From the NCBI GenBank assembly GCA_041662295.1, contig JBAZSR010000039.1, forward strand, positions 1 to 20,927: a DNA stretch of 20,927 nucleotides, given 5' to 3'. Below, piece after piece: positions 1-5,964 of the stretch. This DNA comes from JACQWX01 sp041662295. GTDB taxonomy: Bacteria > Elusimicrobiota > Elusimicrobia > UBA1565 > UBA9628. Position 1 is the stretch's first letter. Every line of letters begins with the position of its first letter. The notes under the pieces were generated by a model, which did no database searches, was not told the origin of the DNA, and was given only the letters and a program-made list of their open reading frames with translations. Position numbers and translations under genes: made by a program.

Positions 1-922
1 AGACGGCCGGGGCCAGGATGATGCCGGGCACGCCCATGACGGCCTCGCCGATGAGGATGCAGAGCAGGGTCTGCCACATCGGCGTGTCGATGGCCGAGCC
101 CACGATGCGGCTGTTGAGGAAGTACTCGAGCTTGTGGATGACGACGAGGAACGCTAGGGCCGCGACCGCGAGCTTCAGCGACACCGTCAGCGCGGTGGCC
201 ACGATGAGGGTGTTGGAGAGGATGTTCCCCACGATGGGCAGGGTCCCCAGCAGGAAGGTCGAGGGGACGAGGAAGGCGATGTAGGGGATCTCCATGACCA
301 GCAGGAAGACCGTGGTGAGCGCGGTGTTGATGAGCGCGATGAGGACCTGCGCGCCGATGACCCTGTCGCAGCTCGCCAAAAACGAGTCGAGCCTGTTGTT
401 GAACTCCCTGCGGACCGAGTCGAACAGGTCGGGCTTGTACTCCCGCTTGGGCTCGGTCAGGAAGTAGAGGATGGCAAGGAAGACGCCCACCACGATGTGG
501 AAGAACTGGCGGGTGAGGATCTTGGAGGCGCGGGAGATGGCCATCACGTTCTCCTTGACCGCCTCCACCGCGACGGTCCTGAGCTCGTCGACGTTGTCGA
601 ACGGGAGCTCGAAGCCGAAGTCCCTCGCGGTCTCGATGGCCTTGGGCATGGCCGTGGTGGCAATCTGCGGGAAGGTGGCCACGGTCTGGCGCACGAAGTG
701 CGCCACGGTCCACGAGAGCCCGGCCACGACCGCCACGAAGCTCGCGACCGCGAGCCACTTCGCGTAGAACTTCCGGACCTTCATGTGGAAGGCCGTGAAC
801 GCGTAGTGCAGGACCATGAAGGAGAAGAGTCCCGCCAGCACGAGCGGGCCGAGGTGGAGAGGGATGGTCCCGAGCAGGAGGACGCCGAAGAGCAGGTGCG
901 AGATCAGGCGCGGGTCGCGCAT
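1..922 (-). CDS. AI-2E family transporter (PerM/YdiK-like), 3' end outside window
   Basis: About 307 N-terminal residues are visible, with no stop before the window edge. The protein is strongly hydrophobic: a two-helix N-terminus, a soluble stretch with repeated helices around residues 70-130, then several membrane segments. It ends with RIVGSAIDTP and GVPGIILAPAV, which match the conserved C-terminal region of the AI-2E transporter/PerM permease family (Pfam PF01594). Family members are inner-membrane proteins with varied or unproven substrates, including AI-2 export and Na+/H+ antiport, so no substrate is assigned. The ATG start is chosen because the hydrophobic N-terminus begins there and a TGC-TATCCT extended -10-like box lies six bases upstream. 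No Shine-Dalgarno sequence is present. It follows the upstream minus-strand gene by 28 bases but may have its own promoter. Family assignment is fairly sure; substrate unknown. Confidence 0.82.
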   Translation of the reverse strand, partial: MRDPRLISHLLFGVLLLGTIPLHLGPLVLAGLFSFMVLHYAFTAFHMKVRKFYAKWLAVASFVAVVAGLSWTVAHFVRQTVATFPQIATTAMPKAIETARDFGFELPFDNVDELRTVAVEAVKENVMAISRASKILTRQFFHIVVGVFLAILYFLTEPKREYKPDLFDSVRREFNNRLDSFLASCDRVIGAQVLIALINTALTTVFLLVMEIPYIAFLVPSTFLLGTLPIVGNILSNTLIVATALTVSLKLAVAALAFLVVIHKLEYFLNSRIVGSAIDTPMWQTLLCILIGEAVMGVPGIILAPAV

Positions 923-928
923 GGGGCA

Positions 929-934
929 AGGATA
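929..934 (-). promoter_or_regulatory. Putative extended -10 box of the AI-2E family gene
   Basis: On the minus strand the sequence TTTGC-TATCCT is followed by TGCCCC and the ATG. It has the TGn extension that can replace a good -35 box, and no -35 hexamer is evident at 17 bases. A start point about seven bases downstream would coincide with the start codon, giving a leaderless mRNA. The box lies in the 28-base gap after the stop of the upstream gene. Confidence 0.45.
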
Positions 935-950
935 GCAAATCGGGGCGGGG

Positions 951-2618
951 CTATCGCTTCTTCGCGGGGGCGCTCGCCGGGGCGTCGAAGACGTACTCAA
1001 GGAAGCGGGGCTCCGCGGCCGAGACCGCGATGAAGGCGCCGGCGCTGGTGAAGCCGCCGTCGAGGAGCACGCGCCTCCCCCAGAACCGGGTCATCGCGAA
1101 CCCCTTGGACTGCAGGAGGAACTGCCTTTCGCCTTCCGTCACCATGCGCGCGCCGGTCACGGTCAGGGTCTTGGTGGCCGTGTCGTAGACCGCCTTGGTG
1201 ATGATGACGTCCCCCCCGCCGAGCGAGGTCTGCTGGCCGGCCGCGCGCTTCATGGCGGAGTAGACGCCGCGCACCTCGTGCGCCTTGAACACCTTGGAGG
1301 CCTCTCCTTGGAACACGATGAGCCCGTCCTTGGGCACGGCGACCCCGTTGATGAACTTCCGCCAAAGGCTCGTGATCTGGCGCCTGGACCCGTAGACGAA
1401 CTGCTCGGTCGTGGCCGCGACCCTGCCGCCGGCGACCGTGACCCCGTCGTCGGCGAACTTGAGGATCTCCTTCTCGAGGACCTCCGACTTGGTGGCGTGG
1501 AAGACCACGTCCGACTTGCCCTTGGTGGCCTCCGTGAGGAACCGGCTCTCCTCGCGGGTCAAGGGCGCGCCCTCGGCGATCTTGGCGTTGAGCTGGGCGA
1601 CCCGCTCCGCGTTTGCCGTGACCGCGGAGGGCGGCGGGACCTTGGCCTTGCTCAGGCTTCGGACGGCCTTGGCGATGTGGCCGCCCAGGACGTCGAGCTT
1701 CGTCACCTCCCCGATCTTCGTCCAGGCGCCCGTGGGCAGGAGCGAGGCCGTGGTGATGGCCGCGTCCTTGAGGGCCGTGCCCCCGGCCTTGGCCGCGTCC
1801 CACGCAGAGGCCTCGGGGTCGTAGAGCTGCTCGAAGAACCTGCCGGTGCTCTTTTCGTAGCGCTCCAGGTTGAACATCTCGAGGACCGCCCGGGCCGTGG
1901 CCGCGCCCGCGCGGCCGATCTCCGAGGTCTTGGGGTCCGAGCCGACCCGGTCCCAATACTTGACGGCGTCGTCCACGATGCCTCCGCTCGTCTCGATCGG
2001 AGGCGGCGGGGCCGCCTTCGGGGAGAAGCCCTGGCGGAGCTGGGCCTTGGGCGCCATGGCCGCGGACCCCGCCTTGGGCTGGCCCGCCGGAGGACGGCCC
2101 GCTCCCGCGGCGTTGACGGCCGTGACCTGGTTCGACGGCCCGCCGAAGCCTTCGGCGGACTTCCTGTCCCAGCCCAGGGACTGCTCCATGTTCCGGACTC
2201 TCTTCATGTCCGGGAGGACGACGCCCGGCAAGGGCTGAGGGATGGCTGTTCCTTCGGAGGACGAGAGCCCCTCCCCGCAGGCGCCTCCGGAGGCCAGCAG
2301 GCAGAGGATGCGGGCCGCGCTCTTCTCCGCGGCTGTCCGGCCCAGGAGGCCGGAAGAGGCCGCTGATTCGAGCGCGGCCGCCTCAAGCCCGGCCTCCTTC
2401 TCCGCCGGGGCCTGCGGCGCCGCCAGCATCCTGGCGAGCCTTCCGGCAGCGGCGGCGAGCCTGGCCGACTGCATGGCCGAGGCCGGTTGGGAGAGCGAGG
2501 ACGCGGCCCTGGAGACTTCTTGAAGCGCTTCGCCGCGGCCTTCAGCGCCGGAGACCTGCGCTGCCGCGAGCATGCCAGCGACGAGGAGCGAGGCGCCTGG
2601 CAGGAAAGGGCGGCCCAT
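951..2618 (-). CDS. Secreted protein of unknown function, possible toxin-like C-terminal half
   Basis: A 555-residue protein with a hydrophobic signal peptide (about residues 1-25, cleavage near VSGAEG), so probably exported. Residues 26-200 are Ala/Ser/Gly-rich low complexity ending in a PPPP run. From about residue 205 there is a helical stretch containing DVLGGHIAKA and ASLLPTGAWTKIGEV, which loosely recalls the hydrophobic pre-toxin linkers of polymorphic toxins. A mixed alpha/beta region from about 365 to 515 begins VVFHATKSEVLEKEIL, recalling the first strand of ADP-ribosyltransferase-like toxin domains. That likeness is by eye and weak, and no catalytic triad can be assigned. The C-terminus is short and basic (APAKKR). 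The gene is divergent from the nuclease-like gene at 2778 and is read from a good promoter. No immunity-type partner gene is adjacent. I do not recognise a named family. Confidence 0.75.
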   Translation of the reverse strand: MGRPFLPGASLLVAGMLAAAQVSGAEGRGEALQEVSRAASSLSQPASAMQSARLAAAAGRLARMLAAPQAPAEKEAGLEAAALESAASSGLLGRTAAEKSAARILCLLASGGACGEGLSSSEGTAIPQPLPGVVLPDMKRVRNMEQSLGWDRKSAEGFGGPSNQVTAVNAAGAGRPPAGQPKAGSAAMAPKAQLRQGFSPKAAPPPPIETSGGIVDDAVKYWDRVGSDPKTSEIGRAGAATARAVLEMFNLERYEKSTGRFFEQLYDPEASAWDAAKAGGTALKDAAITTASLLPTGAWTKIGEVTKLDVLGGHIAKAVRSLSKAKVPPPSAVTANAERVAQLNAKIAEGAPLTREESRFLTEATKGKSDVVFHATKSEVLEKEILKFADDGVTVAGGRVAATTEQFVYGSRRQITSLWRKFINGVAVPKDGLIVFQGEASKVFKAHEVRGVYSAMKRAAGQQTSLGGGDVIITKAVYDTATKTLTVTGARMVTEGERQFLLQSKGFAMTRFWGRRVLLDGGFTSAGAFIAVSAAEPRFLEYVFDAPASAPAKKR

Positions 2619-2624
2619 GCCATT

Positions 2625-2653
2625 AGGGTAGCCCCGGAGCCCCAGGATTTCAA
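2625..2653 (-). promoter_or_regulatory. Sigma70-type promoter, TTGAAA-17-TACCCT, abutting the start codon
   Basis: On the minus strand TTGAAA (5 of 6 matches to TTGACA) is followed by exactly 17 bases and then TACCCT. The -10 hexamer ends six bases before the ATG of the secreted protein gene. The expected start point falls on or beside the ATG, so the mRNA would be leaderless. No Shine-Dalgarno sequence precedes this ATG. This is the best-formed of the start-proximal promoters in the window. Confidence 0.6.
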
Positions 2654-2685
2654 GGGTTTTTTAGGTAAAATACAACGGAAGTCCG

Positions 2686-2737
2686 GCAGGCTTTCACGGG
2701 GAGTCCGGGCCTTAGGTCCTAGGCTGTGAAGGCCTGC
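2686..2737. repeat. 12-bp inverted repeat in divergent intergenic region
   Basis: The arms GCAGGCTTTCAC (2686-2697) and GTGAAGGCCTGC (2726-2737) pair over 12 positions with one G-T wobble. A smaller GCCT/AGGC stem sits inside the 28-base loop. The structure lies in the 159-base gap between the two divergent secreted-protein genes, upstream of the plus-strand start. It lacks a U tract, so it is not a typical intrinsic terminator. It could be an operator, a REP-like unit or a leader structure if transcription begins at the AT-rich patch near 2660-2672. Confidence 0.55.
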
Positions 2738-2767
2738 AAGACCCATGCGGCCCCGGTCCCGTTGAGG

Positions 2768-2773
2768 TATCCT
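2768..2773 (+). promoter_or_regulatory. Putative -10 box of the nuclease-like gene
   Basis: TATCCT lies four bases before the first ATG and seven before the second (an ATGATG pair). No convincing -35 is seen. A weak GAGG lies 10-13 bases before the ATGs, so canonical initiation is not fully excluded. The same TATCCTTCC string precedes the MFS gene downstream. Confidence 0.35.
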
Positions 2774-2777
2774 TCCA

Positions 2778-3911
2778 ATGATGCGGATTCCGAGGCCGTT
2801 GCTGGCCCTTGTCGTTCTCCTTCCTCTTTCCTCCCCGGCTTTCAGCCAGCAGATCCATCGCGTACGCGTCCCGACCTCGGTGGGCGCCAGCAGCGGATTC
2901 TCAGGCGGGGCCTATGCCGCGGCCGCCTCGGTCCACAGCCGGCCCTTGGCGATCACGGCCATGCACGGTCTCCCCGTGGCCGGCGCGGTCCTGCCGTCTT
3001 TGGCGCACCCCCAGATCCAGGCCGTGCCCGGGATCCAGCAGACCATCGCTGTCCCTGCTGTCCCAGCGGCCGCCGGTCTAGCCGTCGCCTCCCCCTCCCG
3101 TGATGTCGCCCCTGCCGGGCCTGTTGAGTCCATCTCCAACGCCGGCTCCCGCGTCGGCGCCTCGGACCTCAAGTTCCCCCGGGGCGCCCGGGGCGTCGCT
3201 CTCCACGAGGCCAGGACCTCGGCGGACGTCGACCGGCTCATCGCGGTCAACCCCAATTCCATCGGCCTCATCGCGGGTCTCAAGAACGCGATCAAGGTCC
3301 ATGGCCCGGTCAAGATCCGCGTCTATACGGACGCCTACGGCAAGACATTCTCGGCCATCGACCTGCAGGGCGCGCCCCAGTGGGCGGGCCTCGTCCCCGA
3401 GCTCGAGCCCCACGAGGTCAACCTCATCCGCAAGATTCTCAGGGTCACCGATGACGTGCAGGTCGTGGTGCGCGAGGAGGGCAAGACCCCGGACCTCATC
3501 GTGGCCGGCGAGATGACCGAGATCAAGAGCGACATGAACGGCCTTCCCTCGGCGCATCTCATCGACAAGGCCAACCAGCAAGTCCGAGACTTCGGCCTGC
3601 GCCACGGCATCGTCGGAGGCGGTCTGGCCATGGACCTCGTGCACGAGCCCTTCATCGAGACCGAGCGCGTGCTCGGGGCCGTCAACGACTGGGCGGGCAA
3701 GACCCGCCGCGTGGAGCTCGGCCGCATCCTGATGTTCGCGGCCGATGACGTCCGCTTCTTCGCCTTGGGCGCGGACGGCCTCTTCGAAGTGGCCGGAGCG
3801 CCCGCCCCGTCCTCCTCCGGCGGCGCCGGCATCAGGCGGCTGAGCCTTCCCACCGAACAGGGCGTCCTGGGCCGGGTCCGCGCCGTGCACGACAGCGCCC
3901 TGAACGACTAG
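2778..3911 (+). CDS. Exported protein with PD-(D/E)xK nuclease motif
   Basis: A 377-residue protein with a clear signal peptide (residues 1-23, ending SPAFSQ) and an Ala/Pro-rich linker to about residue 125. A compact alpha/beta domain spans roughly residues 145-345. In it, KTPDLIVAGEMTEIKSD places P238-D239 nine residues before E248-x-K250, the PD-(D/E)xK signature of restriction-like nucleases, followed by a helix with KANQQVRDFG. The arrangement resembles the C-terminal tRNase domains of CdiA toxins, which share this fold and motif; this is inference from the motif, not a database match. No stand-alone immunity gene is adjacent, and the export signal would keep the nuclease out of the producer's cytoplasm. 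Starts at 2778 and 2781 are both possible. It heads the plus-strand run and is separated from the MFS gene by palindrome-rich DNA. Confidence 0.72.
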   Translation: MMRIPRPLLALVVLLPLSSPAFSQQIHRVRVPTSVGASSGFSGGAYAAAASVHSRPLAITAMHGLPVAGAVLPSLAHPQIQAVPGIQQTIAVPAVPAAAGLAVASPSRDVAPAGPVESISNAGSRVGASDLKFPRGARGVALHEARTSADVDRLIAVNPNSIGLIAGLKNAIKVHGPVKIRVYTDAYGKTFSAIDLQGAPQWAGLVPELEPHEVNLIRKILRVTDDVQVVVREEGKTPDLIVAGEMTEIKSDMNGLPSAHLIDKANQQVRDFGLRHGIVGGGLAMDLVHEPFIETERVLGAVNDWAGKTRRVELGRILMFAADDVRFFALGADGLFEVAGAPAPSSSGGAGIRRLSLPTEQGVLGRVRAVHDSALND

Positions 3912-3914
3912 GGA

Positions 3915-3989
3915 AGGCCGCGATGGCCTCTCATGGACCTGGATCCAGGCAGGCCCGATGATGCGGGCCGCTTAGGCCCTTGGGCCCAA
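3915..3989. repeat. Run of consecutive palindromes between the nuclease-like and MFS genes
   Basis: Five perfect inverted repeats are packed into about 75 bases: AGGCC/GGCCT (3915-3929), the 12-bp palindrome CCTGGATCCAGG (3938-3949), GGCCCG/CGGGCC with a six-base loop (3952-3969), GGGCC/GGCCC (3965-3979) and TTGGGCCCAA (3980-3989). The third and fourth share bases and would be mutually exclusive. No T tract follows. They may terminate the upstream transcript or be a REP-like element; GC-rich DNA does produce short palindromes by chance. Confidence 0.45.
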
Positions 3990-4010
3990 CCGCGACAGGT
4001 CGGACGAGGC

Positions 4011-4016
4011 TATCCT
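4011..4016 (+). promoter_or_regulatory. Putative -10 box of the MFS transporter gene
   Basis: TATCCT lies 12 bases before the ATG, within the same GGCTATCCTT context found before the AI-2E family gene (GCTATCCTTG). There is no clear -35 and no Shine-Dalgarno sequence next to the ATG. The predicted leader would be only a few bases. Confidence 0.35.
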
Positions 4017-4028
4017 TCCTTACATAGC

Positions 4029-5918
4029 ATGAAGCGCTTCTTGGCCGCTGTCATCCCTGCCGTCCTCCTGTGGGCGAGCGTGCCTGTCCCTGCCCTGGCG
4101 CAGACGATCACGGCCGGGACCGGGAAGGTCGCGGCCGTGCCCTCGGCGCAGAACATGGGGATCGGCGCCGCGGCCGGAGTGGCAGGCGTGCCGGCCGGGA
4201 ATCTCGCGCCGCTGGCCTCCCAGGGTTTCTCCCCCTCTCTCGGACTGCCGGGGATCGCTGCTCCGCGGATCGAGCGCGGCTTGGCTGAGGTCTCGCCTGA
4301 AGCGGTCCTTGGGAGCGCTGTTCCCGAGGCACTGCCTGCTGTTCTTCCGCCCCAGGCGGTCTCGATTCCTTTCGGGCTCCCCTCCGCCGAAGTCCAGGCT
4401 CCGAAGCCTGCTGCTGAGGCCAAGGTCCAGGCTGTCGAGGACGGAATCTCGGTCGCGGCTCCGGCTGAGAAGGAGGCCCCGGCTTCGGTCACGGCCCTCC
4501 GGTCCTTGGGCAAGGGCATCGCCAAGCCTGGGACCGATGCCGCGGGGCTCAACTACGCTTTCGACGGCAATGCCGCGGTCCGGGCCGATCCGGTCGAGCC
4601 TGCTTCCTCCGGAGAAGCCGCGGCTCAGGCCAAGGCCGCGCTCACGCTGGCCAAGTCCGGGCCCATCACGGCCGGGCCGAAGGCGGAAGCGCCCGCTCCG
4701 GTCACGGAGAAGCCGCAGGGCAAGCTCCCCTTCTCCTACTACCTCTACCTCGCGGGCCAGTACCTCTACGCCCTGGGCCAGGAGGCGACCTCGCTCATCG
4801 CGCCCCTCTACGCCTACGCGGCCCAGGGCCTGGCCTTCGCGGTCACGACTCAGGCGGCCTTCCTGGTGGCCATCCTGCCCGGAGCCTTGCTGGGCAGCAG
4901 GTGGGTCAAGCGCTTCGACGCCAAGAAGGTCTATGTGGCGGGCAACATCCTGCACGGGCTCGTCGCCCTTTCCGTGCCCGTGGCGCACGTCCTGACAGGC
5001 GTGTTCTCGCCGGTCCATTTCCTGGTCTCGAACCTGGTGGCGGGCTTCATCTACGGCGCCTTGCGCGGCGTGGCGGAGAAGGAGATCGCCCCGCGCATCG
5101 TGGGCCAGGAGAACAGGGACAAGCTCAACAAGGCGGGCGCGCTCTTCTACGCGGCGTTCGAGGGCGCGGAGTTGACGGCCGCCCTCGTCATCGGAGCCCT
5201 CATCCCGCTCCTGGGACTGAATCCGACGGCGGCCGTCATGTCCGGGATGATGCTCCTGAGCGCGCTCCCCCTGGCCATGATGAAGCTCAAGCGCGACGGC
5301 TCGGCCGGCGAGGATGAGGAGAAGGGCGGCACGGAGGCTAAGCTCCCGTGGATGACCTACCTGCCCTACATCTTCACGGTCTTCTCGCACCTCTCCCTCT
5401 ACATGTTCCTGGCCCCGTTCACGGCGCTCGAGATCTTCAAGAGTCAGGCGCTCAACGGCACCATCGTGGCCTTCTACACCGTGGGCAGCCTCGTGACGGC
5501 CCTGGTCACGGCGTACCTGCCCAAAGTGACGAAGGTCTTGGACGAGCGCGGCTGGGCCGGCGTGGGCATCGGCACCATGATCGCGTTCCTCGCGGCCTCG
5601 CTCCTGTTCCAGAGCGTGCCCCTGACCCTGGGGGCGGCCTTCCTGCTCGGTGTGGGCCTGACCCAGATGCAGATCGTGTGGCGCTCGCTCTACCAGCAGA
5701 AGCTGGCCATCGATGCCCAGCCGCACGTGTTCCAGTGGCTCTCCATCATCCCGGTCGCGGCCACCCTGCCGCCGTTCCTCTTCATGCAGGCCGGCCTGTT
5801 CATGGGCTGGTCCATGCCCGCCCTGCTAGGGGTCATCGGCGCGGCCATCACGGTCGTCAGCCTCGGCGTCCCGCTCTTCAACTGGCTCTCCAAGCGCCTC
5901 GGCCGCAAGAAGTCCTGA
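4029..5918 (+). CDS. MFS transporter with signal peptide and Ala/Pro-rich N-terminal region
   Basis: A 629-residue protein. Residues 1-25 look like a cleavable signal peptide (KR, hydrophobic core, PALAQ). Residues 26-230 are Ala/Pro/Val-rich low complexity. From about residue 233 there are 12 hydrophobic segments in a 6+6 layout with a charged loop (about GSAGEDEEKGG) between halves and a basic tail KRLGRKKS, as in major facilitator superfamily permeases of the MFS_1/MFS_3 exporter type. Substrate cannot be deduced. The reading frame is open 32 codons upstream, but this ATG begins the signal peptide and lies behind a TATCCT box. The oddity is topology: 12 helices with a cytoplasmic basic tail predict a cytoplasmic N-terminus, whereas a signal peptide would export the low-complexity region. 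Fold assignment is confident, function is not. Confidence 0.85.
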   Translation: MKRFLAAVIPAVLLWASVPVPALAQTITAGTGKVAAVPSAQNMGIGAAAGVAGVPAGNLAPLASQGFSPSLGLPGIAAPRIERGLAEVSPEAVLGSAVPEALPAVLPPQAVSIPFGLPSAEVQAPKPAAEAKVQAVEDGISVAAPAEKEAPASVTALRSLGKGIAKPGTDAAGLNYAFDGNAAVRADPVEPASSGEAAAQAKAALTLAKSGPITAGPKAEAPAPVTEKPQGKLPFSYYLYLAGQYLYALGQEATSLIAPLYAYAAQGLAFAVTTQAAFLVAILPGALLGSRWVKRFDAKKVYVAGNILHGLVALSVPVAHVLTGVFSPVHFLVSNLVAGFIYGALRGVAEKEIAPRIVGQENRDKLNKAGALFYAAFEGAELTAALVIGALIPLLGLNPTAAVMSGMMLLSALPLAMMKLKRDGSAGEDEEKGGTEAKLPWMTYLPYIFTVFSHLSLYMFLAPFTALEIFKSQALNGTIVAFYTVGSLVTALVTAYLPKVTKVLDERGWAGVGIGTMIAFLAASLLFQSVPLTLGAAFLLGVGLTQMQIVWRSLYQQKLAIDAQPHVFQWLSIIPVAATLPPFLFMQAGLFMGWSMPALLGVIGAAITVVSLGVPLFNWLSKRLGRKKS

Positions 5919-5949
5919 CCTCCTGCTGGCCTCCGCTTCCCAGGTCTGA

Positions 5950-5955
5950 TAGAAT
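5950..5955 (+). promoter_or_regulatory. Putative -10 box of the O-antigen ligase gene
   Basis: TAGAAT (5 of 6 matches to TATAAT) lies nine bases before the ATG in a 46-base gap. The bases between, CCCGAAGCA, contain no Shine-Dalgarno sequence. A leaderless or near-leaderless transcript is implied. No good -35 is visible. Confidence 0.4.
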
Positions 5956-5964
5956 CCCGAAGCA

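Noticed and set aside
1278..2366. Long plus-strand open frame opposite the secreted protein gene
   Set aside because: Composition is Leu/Gly/Arg/Asp-rich without motifs, as expected for an antisense shadow in GC-rich DNA.
2641..2777. Possible riboswitch or long structured leader before the nuclease-like gene
   Set aside because: No known aptamer consensus is recognised, and the TATCCT box next to the ATG suggests a short or absent leader. Kept only as an inverted repeat.
4020..5726. 568-codon minus-strand frame opposite the MFS gene
   Set aside because: Arg/Gly/His/Glu-rich antisense translation, no hydrophobic or conserved features, and the opposite strand has a clear 12-TM protein.
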